NCBI GenBank assembly: GCA_044221555.1
Contig: JBGAOY010000018.1
Coordinates: forward strand, 23,697-87,696
Source of the DNA: JAEUJM01 sp044221555
GTDB lineage: Bacteria > Actinomycetota > Acidimicrobiia > Acidimicrobiales > DATDAH01
Direction: 5' to 3'
Length of the DNA: 64,000 nucleotides
Shown: piece by piece, positions 33,204-40,007 of the stretch
Layout of the letters: the number at the start of each line of letters is the position of its first letter
Numbering within the stretch: position 1 is the stretch's first letter
Translations under genes and position numbers: made by a program
Notes under the pieces: generated by a model
The model's input: only the letters and a program-made list of their open reading frames with translations
What the model was told of the DNA's origin: nothing
Database searches by the model: none

Positions 33204-34478
33204 TCAGGGCGAGACAGGACGGACGAAGTTCACGACGCCCTCACGGTAGAGGCGCCGGACGACCACCAGCGCCGAGGTCTCGTCGAGCCCACCGGGCTGG
33301 TCCGCGGCACGCACCTCATCGCCGGCGAGGAGGGCGTCGACCAGCCCGGCCGCCGCCACCGGCAGGCAGATGGTCCGGTCGCGCAGCACGAGGCGCACCT
33401 CGCCCTCGTGCTCCTCGTCGACCTCGTCGACCTCGTCGACCTCGTGGTGCTCGACGGCACGGGGTCGCAGGGCCACACCGTCGAGCGGCCCGGGCACCTC
33501 GGCGGTGAACGCCCTGGCCAGGGTGGAGGCGTCCGGGCCCGGGTGGGCCGCCCACAGGTCGGCCCGCAGCCGGGCCAGCACGACGTCGGGGTCCGCGTCC
33601 CGGATCGTCGCGCCGACGTGCTCGCCGAAGGCCCGCCACGCGGTGCGGAACGCCTCGTCGTCGCCGGTCAGGGCCCCCGGGGGCAGCGCGCGGCGCAGCT
33701 CGACGTCGTCCTCGGGCAGCAGGTCCGCCAGGGCGCGCAGCACCGTCCGCCAGGTGGTCACGAGGATCCCGATCGTGAGGTGTAGCGACCGGCTGTCGCT
33801 GGTGCGCGCCGAGTGCCCGAACCCGCGGGGCAGGTACAGGCAGTCGCCCGGGGTGAGCACACCGGTCCACACCGGCCCGCCGTACGCCGGGGCGGGCGCC
33901 CCGTCGGAGGTCGGTGGGCGCCGGTGCGGGAGCAGGTCGGCCGGCGCGTGCACCGTCCACTCCTTGTGCCCCTCGACCTGCAGCACGAACACGTCGTGGG
34001 TGTCGTAGTGCAGGTCGAAGCCGTGCGCGTGAGGGGGCGACAGGTAGGCGTTGGCTTGCACCCGGTGGCCCATCTCGTCGGCCAGGGCGTCGCAGTAGCC
34101 CGTGAGTGGGGGCCACAGCCGCTGGAGGCCCTGGCCGACCAGCGATGCCCCCTCCCACACCTGGGCGGTGATCCGGCCCAGGTCGCCGAGGTCGTGCACG
34201 GTGGTGTGGCCTACGCCGGCCGAGCGCAGGTACGACGACCGGTCGACGCTCGTGCCCGCCCGGATCAGCCGGAAGAACGGGTGGCGCAGTCCCCGGGTGG
34301 CGACCAAGCCGACGAGGTCGTCGGTGGAGAGCAGCGCGGCGAAGCGCTCCGCCCGCGCCGGCGTGCCTCGGCGGACGACGTGGTCGCGCTCCCACCGACC
34401 GTCGAGGAAGCCGTCGACGTCACCGACGAGGTCGTGCAGCCGCGGGCGCGCCGGGCGCGGCGCAGACGGGCCCGGCAC
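33204..34478 (-). CDS. cupin-4/JmjC-type (ROXA-like) Fe(II)/2-oxoglutarate oxygenase
   Basis: 424 residues from GTG 34478. The JmjC/cupin core has QANAYLSPPHAHGFDLHYDTHDVFVLQ, with the iron-binding facial triad H157-x-D159 and the distal His222 in LPRGFGHSA; K172 in EGHKEW matches the 2-oxoglutarate-anchoring region. The C-terminal part resembles the winged-helix tail of bacterial ribosomal oxygenases such as RoxA/YcfD, with an inserted acidic repeat VDEVDEVDE (a 9-bp DNA repeat). ROXA enzymes hydroxylate ribosomal protein residues. Here the preceding gene is a 71-residue Asp-rich peptide, so that peptide is an alternative substrate. Confidence 0.85.
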   Translation of the reverse strand: MPGPSAPRPARPRLHDLVGDVDGFLDGRWERDHVVRRGTPARAERFAALLSTDDLVGLVATRGLRHPFFRLIRAGTSVDRSSYLRSAGVGHTTVHDLGDLGRITAQVWEGASLVGQGLQRLWPPLTGYCDALADEMGHRVQANAYLSPPHAHGFDLHYDTHDVFVLQVEGHKEWTVHAPADLLPHRRPPTSDGAPAPAYGGPVWTGVLTPGDCLYLPRGFGHSARTSDSRSLHLTIGILVTTWRTVLRALADLLPEDDVELRRALPPGALTGDDEAFRTAWRAFGEHVGATIRDADPDVVLARLRADLWAAHPGPDASTLARAFTAEVPGPLDGVALRPRAVEHHEVDEVDEVDEEHEGEVRLVLRDRTICLPVAAAGLVDALLAGDEVRAADQPGGLDETSALVVVRRLYREGVVNFVRPVSP

Positions 34479-34520
34479 GCGTTGGTCGGGGGCTGCTGCA
34501 GCGGGAGTGTGCGTCGGGGC

Positions 34521-34736
34521 CTAGTCGCCGTCGGTGCTGTCGGACGAGTCGCCGTCGGTGTCGCCATCGGTGCCGTCGGTGTCGCCGTCGGTGCCGTCCG
34601 AGTCGCCATCGGCGCCGTCGGCGTCGCCGTCGGCGTCGCCGTCGGCCTCGTCGGCATCGGCTTCCATGACCAGGGTGGCGTCGTGGGTGAGCGTGGTGTC
34701 CCAGCGGGTGGTGATGTCCTCGTCGGTGATGGCCAT
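34521..34736 (-). CDS. 71-residue Asp/Gly-repeat peptide, candidate RiPP-like precursor
   Basis: ATG 34736 to TAG 34521, 42 bp ahead of the JmjC gene. The first about 26 residues (MAITDEDITTRWDTTLTHD...) look like a leader; residues about 27-71 are a run of D-x-D-G units with Ala, Ser and Thr in the variable place (DADGDADG, DGTDGDTDG, ending SDSTDGD). There is no Cys, no Lys and no aromatic in the repeat part. It has no ribosome site but a well-formed leaderless promoter. The repeat could be a calcium-binding acidic segment or a modified core; hydroxylation of Asp by the neighbouring oxygenase is a hypothesis. I know no named family that it fits. Confidence 0.6.
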   Translation of the reverse strand: MAITDEDITTRWDTTLTHDATLVMEADADEADGDADGDADGADGDSDGTDGDTDGTDGDTDGDSSDSTDGD

Positions 34737-34772
34737 GGCGAGGAGTTGAGCACCCGCGCCCAACGCGGTCAA
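34737..34772 (-). promoter_or_regulatory. leaderless promoter of the Asp-repeat peptide operon
   Basis: Minus strand: TTGACC (34772-34767), 17-nt spacer, TCAACT (34749-34744), seven bases, ATG 34736. Absence of any ribosome site supports a leaderless start and thereby supports the small ORF being real. Confidence 0.6.
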
Positions 34773-34845
34773 GGGTCGCGTGGCGCGGGCGTGGGTTGCC
34801 GGTCGCGGCAGTAGCCTCGGCGGACCGCCGTCGAAGGAGCCCTGC

Positions 34846-35763
34846 ATGCCCGAACCGTCGTCACGTGCCGTCGTCCTCGGCGGGGGAGGCCCCGTCGGGG
34901 TCGGGTGGGAGCTGGGCCTGGCGGCGGGCCTGGCCAAGGCCGGCGTCCACCTGGCCGACGCCGGCCTGGTGATCGGCACCTCGGCCGGCTCGCTCACCGG
35001 CGCCATGCTCACGTCGGGCGAGGACCCCTCGGTGCTGGTGGCCGAGGTCGAGTCCATGTTCGAGCAGGGGGTCGGTGACAGCGGGGTCGACCAGGTCGAC
35101 ATGGCCGGGATGGCGGGCCTGCTGGAGACCATGCTCGGCCCGGCGAGCCAGGCCGACGCCGACGTCGACGCCCCCGCCGAGCACGAGCGGCTGGCCCAGG
35201 TGGGCCGCATCGCCCTCGACGCCACCACGGTGAGCGAGGAGGCCTTCGTGGGCACCATGGCCTCGGTGCTCGCCGGGCGACCGTGGCCCGCGCCGTTCGC
35301 CTGCACCGCGGTCGACACCGCCACCGGCGACCTGCAGGTGTGGGACGCGGGCGCCGGTGTGCCGCTCGAGCGGGCGGTGGCGTCGAGTTGCAGCGTGCCG
35401 GGGCTGTACCCGCCGATCACCATCGACGGTCGGCGCTACATGGACGGCGGGGTGCGCATGATGCACAACGCCGACCTGGCCGAGGGCCACGCCGCGGTCG
35501 TGGTGGTGTCGGTGATGATGACGAAGCTCCCACCTGGCATCAGCGACCCCCGCATCGAGGCCTTCTTCGCCCACCAGCAGGCCGGCATCGACCACCTGCG
35601 GGCCACGGGCTCGGCCGTCGAGGTGATCGAGCCCGACGTCGAGTTCCTCACCCTTTCGGGCATGGGCATGGCCCTGATGGACTTCACCCTGGTGGCGGCG
35701 GCGGCCGACGCCGGCCTGCGCCTCGGCGAGCAGGAGGCCGACCGCATCAGCGCCATCTGGTAG
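34846..35763 (+). CDS. patatin-like phospholipase
   Basis: ATG 34846 has GAAGGAG six bases upstream. The 305-residue protein has the patatin blocks: oxyanion-hole LGGGGPVGVGWELG at 11-24, nucleophile elbow GTSAG at 44-48 (Ser46), and the catalytic Asp in YMDGG near 200. No signal peptide or membrane span is visible, so it should act on lipids in the cytoplasm or at the inner membrane face. It is divergent from the Asp-repeat peptide operon, with about 110 bp between the two starts, and 71 bp upstream of selO. Confidence 0.9.
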   Translation: MPEPSSRAVVLGGGGPVGVGWELGLAAGLAKAGVHLADAGLVIGTSAGSLTGAMLTSGEDPSVLVAEVESMFEQGVGDSGVDQVDMAGMAGLLETMLGPASQADADVDAPAEHERLAQVGRIALDATTVSEEAFVGTMASVLAGRPWPAPFACTAVDTATGDLQVWDAGAGVPLERAVASSCSVPGLYPPITIDGRRYMDGGVRMMHNADLAEGHAAVVVVSVMMTKLPPGISDPRIEAFFAHQQAGIDHLRATGSAVEVIEPDVEFLTLSGMGMALMDFTLVAAAADAGLRLGEQEADRISAIW

Positions 35764-35834
35764 CGGCCGCGTCGCTGTCGACGCCGCCTCGTAGGCTTGA
35801 CGTTCCGAGTCCCTGTGGGCGAGAAGGCGCGAAC

Positions 35835-37373
35835 GTGACCACGACGACCCTCTTCGACTTCGACAACTCCTTCCGGCGCGAGCTGGCCGAGCTCGGTGTC
35901 GACTGGCAGGCGGCGCCGGCCCCCGAGCCGGCGGGACTGGTGCTCAACGACGGGCTGGCCGTCTCGCTCGGCGTCGACCCGGCGGTGCTGCGATCGAGCG
36001 AGGGCGTGGCCGTGCTGGCCGGCAACGTGGCGCCGCCGGGTGCCGAGCCGTTCGCCATGGCCTACGCCGGCCACCAGTTCGGCGGCTACTCCCCTCGGCT
36101 CGGCGACGGTCGGGCGCTGCTCGTCGGCGAGGTGGTCGACCGCGACGGCATCCGCCGCGACGTGCACCTGAAGGGCTCCGGCCGCACCCCGTTCGCGCGG
36201 GGCGGCGACGGCAAGGCGGTGCTCGGGCCGATGCTGCGCGAGTACCTGTTCGCCGAGGCGATGCACGCCCTGGGCGTGCCCACCACCCGGGCACTGGCCG
36301 TCGTGACCACCGGCGAGCGCGTGTTCCGTGAGGGATCCGAGCCCGGCGCCGTGCTCACGCGGGTGGCGGCCAGCCACCTGCGCGTCGGCACCTTCGAGTA
36401 CGCCGCCCGCCTCGACGACCCGAGCCTGGTGCGTCGGCTGGCCGACTACTCGATCGCCCGTCACTACCCCGAGGCCGCGGAGTCCGACGAGCCGTACCTG
36501 GCGTTCCTCGACGCCGTGGTCGAGGCGCAGGCCGCGCTCGTGGCCCAGTGGATGCTGGTCGGGTTCGTCCACGGCGTGATGAACACGGACAACACCACCA
36601 TCTCGGGCGAGACGATCGACTACGGCCCCTGTGCCTTCATGGATCGCTTCGACCCCGCGACGGTGTTCAGCTCGATCGACCACGGTGGCCGCTACGCCTA
36701 CGCCAACCAGCCGGGCATCGTCCAGTGGAACCTGGCCCGGCTGGCCGAGACGCTGCTGCCGCTGATCGGTGACGACCTCGACGCGGCCGCCGAGGCCGCC
36801 ATGGAGGTCCTGGTGGCCTTCCCCGACCGCTACCGGCGGCACTGGGCCGGCGGCATGGCGGCCAAGCTCGGGCTGGCCGACCCCGCCCCGGCCGGCGCCC
36901 CCGGGCCCGACGGCACCCTGCCCGACGGCACCCTGCCCGACGACGCGCTGTTCGACGACTTCCTGGGCCTGCTCCACCGCCACCGGGTGGATCACACGTC
37001 GAGCTTCCGGGCGCTGGCCGACGACCTTCGTGGCGACGGCCAGCCCCTGGCCGACCTCTTCGACGACGGTGCCCCTGGCGACAGGGCGGCGCTGGACGAG
37101 TGGCGGGCCCGCTGGCGCCGGCGGGTCGACGAGGGCGGCCGCGACCCGAGGGCGGTGGCCGACGGCATGGACCGCACCAACCCGATCTACATCCCCCGCA
37201 ACCACCTGGTCGAAGACGCGCTGGCGGCGGCCACTGCCGGCGACCTGGGCCCGTTCGAGCGCCTGCTCGCCGTGGTCACCGACCCCTACGTCGAGCGGCC
37301 CGGCTCGGCGGCGTTCGCGGCCCCGGCACCCGACGGGTTCGACGACACCTTCCAGACCTTCTGCGGCACCTGA
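35835..37373 (+). CDS. selO: SelO/YdiU family protein AMPylase (pseudokinase fold)
   Basis: GTG 35835 with GAGAAGG seven bases upstream gives 512 residues. Family features: GNVAPPGAEPFAMAYAGHQFGGY, the nucleotide-binding HLKGSGRTPFARGGDGKAVLGP, MLREYLFAEAMHALGVPTTRA, and HGVMNTDNTTISGETIDYGP with the metal-binding Asn and Asp. The C-terminus ends TFCGT, the Cys taking the place of selenocysteine found in eukaryotic homologues. SelO transfers AMP to protein Ser/Thr/Tyr residues and is linked to redox stress. An insertion with repeated DGTLPDGTLPDD occurs near residue 360. Confidence 0.93.
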   Translation: MTTTTLFDFDNSFRRELAELGVDWQAAPAPEPAGLVLNDGLAVSLGVDPAVLRSSEGVAVLAGNVAPPGAEPFAMAYAGHQFGGYSPRLGDGRALLVGEVVDRDGIRRDVHLKGSGRTPFARGGDGKAVLGPMLREYLFAEAMHALGVPTTRALAVVTTGERVFREGSEPGAVLTRVAASHLRVGTFEYAARLDDPSLVRRLADYSIARHYPEAAESDEPYLAFLDAVVEAQAALVAQWMLVGFVHGVMNTDNTTISGETIDYGPCAFMDRFDPATVFSSIDHGGRYAYANQPGIVQWNLARLAETLLPLIGDDLDAAAEAAMEVLVAFPDRYRRHWAGGMAAKLGLADPAPAGAPGPDGTLPDGTLPDDALFDDFLGLLHRHRVDHTSSFRALADDLRGDGQPLADLFDDGAPGDRAALDEWRARWRRRVDEGGRDPRAVADGMDRTNPIYIPRNHLVEDALAAATAGDLGPFERLLAVVTDPYVERPGSAAFAAPAPDGFDDTFQTFCGT

Positions 37374-37547
37374 CCGCCCGACGCGCCGCGGGTGCGGGAC
37401 CCCTCGCACCTCCGGAGCGGCGAGGCCCAGGTGACGGCCGACCAGTGGATGCACGACCGCTGGCAGGTGCGTCACTCCGCACACCTTCGGGGCGTCCAGC
37501 CCCCCCGGGTACCCTGGCCGCGTCCGTCCCTGCGACCGGAGCGCGCG

Positions 37548-38120
37548 ATGCCCACCTCGGACGCCAGCGAAGACGAGGGGCGCCCCGAGGCCTCGGTCGC
37601 CCTCGCCGCTGCCGCGCTCGACCTGGCCCGGCGCTTCGCCGGCGGCGCCACCCTGTGGTGCTGGGCGCCCGACGCCACCCGGCATGCCCGGCACGTCGCG
37701 GTCGAGTTCGTCCACCCCGTGGTCACCGGCACCCGCGCGCTGCCCTCGGTGGCGCTGGTGGACCGCGATCCCACCGAGGCCGCCGACACCCTCGGCGCGA
37801 TGGGTCGGGATGGGGATGCCCTGCTGGTGATCGCCGGCGCGGGTGCGCCGGTGGCGTCGATGCTGCGCCGGGCCGAGGCGGGGGGCGTGACCACCCTGTG
37901 GATGGGGGCGGGACCACCCCCCGACGGGCCGGCGGTCGACCACCTGCTGTGGCTGGCCGACGACGACCGGGCCTGGTACGACGGCCGCCTCGTGCTCGGG
38001 TACCACCTGCTCTGGGAGCTCACCCACGTGTGCTTCGAGCACGCCGGCCTGCTCGCCGACGCGGCCGGCGTCGACCGGGCCGACCGGGTCGCCGGGGGCC
38101 GAGGCGGGGGCGAGGGGTGA
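37548..38120 (+). CDS. SIS-like protein at head of hydrogenase-maturation operon
   Basis: ATG 37548 with GGAG six bases upstream gives 190 residues. The sequence has a degenerate sugar-isomerase fold: RFAGGATLWCWAPDATRHARHVAVEFVHPVVTG and LLVIAGAGAPVASMLRRAEAGGVTTLWMGAG. The middle matches SIS proteins that accompany high-affinity (group 1h type) [NiFe]-hydrogenase operons of actinobacteria. Its stop overlaps the next SIS gene (GTGA), and six hyp genes follow. A structural or maturation role for hydrogenase is inferred from context; no catalytic residues of phosphoheptose isomerase can be assigned. Confidence 0.6.
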   Translation: MPTSDASEDEGRPEASVALAAAALDLARRFAGGATLWCWAPDATRHARHVAVEFVHPVVTGTRALPSVALVDRDPTEAADTLGAMGRDGDALLVIAGAGAPVASMLRRAEAGGVTTLWMGAGPPPDGPAVDHLLWLADDDRAWYDGRLVLGYHLLWELTHVCFEHAGLLADAAGVDRADRVAGGRGGGEG

Positions 38121-38920
38121 CCGACTTCCTCTATCCCTTCCTCGAGCGCGACGAGCGCGACGAGCGCGACGAGCGCGGCGAGCGCGGCGAGCGCGGCGAG
38201 CGCGGCGAGCGCGGCGAGCGCGATGCCGACTCGCTGCTGGTCGACCTGGCCCGATCGGCCGACGAGAAGCGCACGGCCAGCGCTGCGCTGCGCCGGGCGA
38301 CCCTGGTCGAGCGGGCGGCCGACCTGGCCGCCGCCGCCGAGGCCATGGCCGGTCGCTTCGGCCGGGGCGGTCGGCTCTTCACGTTCGGCAACGGCGGCAG
38401 CGCCACCGACGCCGACGGCGCCGCGGCCCTGTTCCGTCGCCCGCCCCACGGTCGGGGCCTCCCGGCGCGCTCGTTGGCGGCCGACCCGGCCGTCGTGACC
38501 GCCCTCGCCAACGACGTCGGTGTCGAGCTGGTGTTCTCGCGGCAGCTGATCGCCGCCGCCGGTCCCGACGACATCGCCCTGGGGCTGTCCACCAGCGGCA
38601 GCTCGACGAACCTGCTGCGGGCGTTCGGCGAGGCCCGCCGCCTCGGGCTGCTCACCGTCGGTGTGGCGGGCTACCACGGCGGCACGATGGGGTCGGGGGA
38701 CGCGGTCGAGCACTGCGTCGTCGTAGGGTCCGACAGCGTGCATCGCATCCAGGAGACCCAGGCCGCGCTGGTGCTCGACCTGTGGGAGCGGGTGCAGGGC
38801 CTGCTCGGCGACGGCCCGATCCGCCCGACCGGCCCGCATGTCTCGACCGGCCCGCATGTCTCGACCGGCACGGCCGACCCGATCGGCCCGACCGGCTCGG
38901 CCGACCGCGACGATCGATGA
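38117..38920 (+). CDS. GmhA-like SIS-domain phosphosugar isomerase, hydrogenase-associated
   Basis: GTG 38117 overlaps the previous stop; 267 residues. After a repeat-encoded N-terminus (ERDERDERDERGERGERGER) comes a SIS domain: GGRLFTFGNGGSATDADGAA, IALGLSTSGSSTNLLRAFGEARRLG and HRIQETQAALVLDLWERV. These match phosphoheptose isomerase, but LPS heptose would be unexpected in an actinobacterium, and copies of this type are known beside hyp genes. The C-terminal tail again holds a repeat (TGPHVSTGPHVSTG). Its stop overlaps the hypE start (ATGA). Probable role: a hydrogenase-linked isomerase of unknown substrate. Confidence 0.75.
   Translation: MTDFLYPFLERDERDERDERGERGERGERGERGERDADSLLVDLARSADEKRTASAALRRATLVERAADLAAAAEAMAGRFGRGGRLFTFGNGGSATDADGAAALFRRPPHGRGLPARSLAADPAVVTALANDVGVELVFSRQLIAAAGPDDIALGLSTSGSSTNLLRAFGEARRLGLLTVGVAGYHGGTMGSGDAVEHCVVVGSDSVHRIQETQAALVLDLWERVQGLLGDGPIRPTGPHVSTGPHVSTGTADPIGPTGSADRDDR
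38144..38221 (+). repeat. in-frame 9-bp tandem repeat encoding (DER)n(GER)n
   Basis: Eight and two-thirds units: three of GAGCGCGAC followed by five of GAGCGCGGC and a partial unit. They lie between residue 9 and 35 of the SIS protein. The near-identity of units points to slippage-driven expansion; length may vary between strains without changing the frame. Confidence 0.9.
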
Positions 38921-39999
38921 CCACCGGGCCGCGCGAGGACGAGGTGCTCGAGCGCATCGAGGCCTTCCGCCGGCGCCGCCCCCGGTTCGACGACACCATC
39001 GTCACCCTGGCCCACGGGGCCGGTGGCAAGTCCTCGGCGGCGCTGGTCGACGCGGTGTTCCTCGAGGCGTTCGCCAACGACGAGCTGGCGGTGCTGGCCG
39101 ACGCAGCCCGCCTCGACGTGCCCGGCGGCGGGCGGCTGGCGTTCAGCACCGACTCCTTCGTGGTGCGGCCGCGCGTCTTCCCCGGGGGGTCGATCGGCCA
39201 TCTCGCCGTGCACGGCACGGTGAACGACGTCGCGATGCTGGGGGCCCGGCCGCGTTGGCTGTCGGCGGCGTTCGTCCTCGAAGAGGGCCTGGCGGTGGAC
39301 GAGCTGCGCCGGATCGTGGCCGACATGGCCGAGGCTGCCGCCGCCGCCGGGGTCACGATCGTCACGGGCGACACCAAGGTGGTCGACCGCGGTGCCGCCG
39401 ACGGCGTGTACATCACCACCACCGGCATCGGGATCATCCCCGAGGGCCGCACGGTGGGGGCCGACCTGGTGCGAGCGGGCGACGTGGTGCTGGTGTCGGG
39501 CACGATCGCCGACCACGGCATGGCGGTGATGCTGGCGCGGGGCGACCTGACCCTCGAGGCCGACATCCGGTCCGACACCGCACCGCTCGGGGGCCTCGTC
39601 GAGGCGCTGTTCGCCGCGGCCCCGTCCACACGGTGGCTCCGAGACCCCACCCGCGGTGGCCTCGGTACCGTCTGCAACGAGCTGGCCCAGGCCACCGACC
39701 TGGGCGTGCTCCTCGACGAGGCCCGGCTGCCGATCGACCCCGCCGTGGGCGCGGCCTGCGACCTGCTCGGCATCGACCCGCTCTACGTCGCCAACGAGGG
39801 CAAGCTCGTGGCCGTCGTCGCCCCCGACGAGGCCGCTGCCGCGGTCGCGGCGCTCCGGGCGCACCCCCTCGGTGAGGCGGCGGCGGCGGTGGGCGAGATC
39901 GTGGCCGACCCGGCGGGCATCGTGGTGCTGCTCACGTCGTTCGGGGGCACCCGGATCGTCGACATGCTCGTCGGCGACCCGCTCCCACGGATCTGCTGA
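38917..39999 (+). CDS. hypE: hydrogenase maturation protein HypE (carbamoyl dehydratase)
   Basis: 360 residues from ATG 38917. HypE converts the carbamoyl group received from HypF on its C-terminal cysteine into thiocyanate, the source of the two CN ligands of the [NiFe] centre. The glycine-rich ATP-binding start LAHGAGGKSSAALVDAVFL, the PurM-like motifs FSTDSFVVRP and DPTRGGLGTVCNELA, and the diagnostic C-terminal PRIC with the modifiable Cys are all intact. It overlaps the SIS gene and is eight bases from hypF. Confidence 0.97.
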   Translation: MTTGPREDEVLERIEAFRRRRPRFDDTIVTLAHGAGGKSSAALVDAVFLEAFANDELAVLADAARLDVPGGGRLAFSTDSFVVRPRVFPGGSIGHLAVHGTVNDVAMLGARPRWLSAAFVLEEGLAVDELRRIVADMAEAAAAAGVTIVTGDTKVVDRGAADGVYITTTGIGIIPEGRTVGADLVRAGDVVLVSGTIADHGMAVMLARGDLTLEADIRSDTAPLGGLVEALFAAAPSTRWLRDPTRGGLGTVCNELAQATDLGVLLDEARLPIDPAVGAACDLLGIDPLYVANEGKLVAVVAPDEAAAAVAALRAHPLGEAAAAVGEIVADPAGIVVLLTSFGGTRIVDMLVGDPLPRIC

Positions 40000-40007
40000 G
40001 CGCGGCC

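Noticed and set aside
33204..34478. Simple assignment as ribosomal protein hydroxylase RoxA
   Set aside because: Kept as a possibility but not as the call, because the gene is in an operon with a short repeat peptide and carries an extra acidic repeat.
34534..34749. Plus-strand Ser/Pro-repeat ORF opposite the Asp-rich peptide
   Set aside because: It has no ribosome site or promoter, and the minus-strand frame has a leaderless promoter and an operon partner. The repeat DNA is open on both strands, so the choice rests on context.
34737..34845. Promoter for the patatin gene at TAGCCT (34812-34817)
   Set aside because: A plausible -10 box is present, but no -35 box lies at an acceptable distance.
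38117..38920. GmhA of LPS heptose biosynthesis
   Set aside because: The SIS fold fits, but no heptose pathway genes are near and the position inside a hyp operon points to a hydrogenase-linked role.
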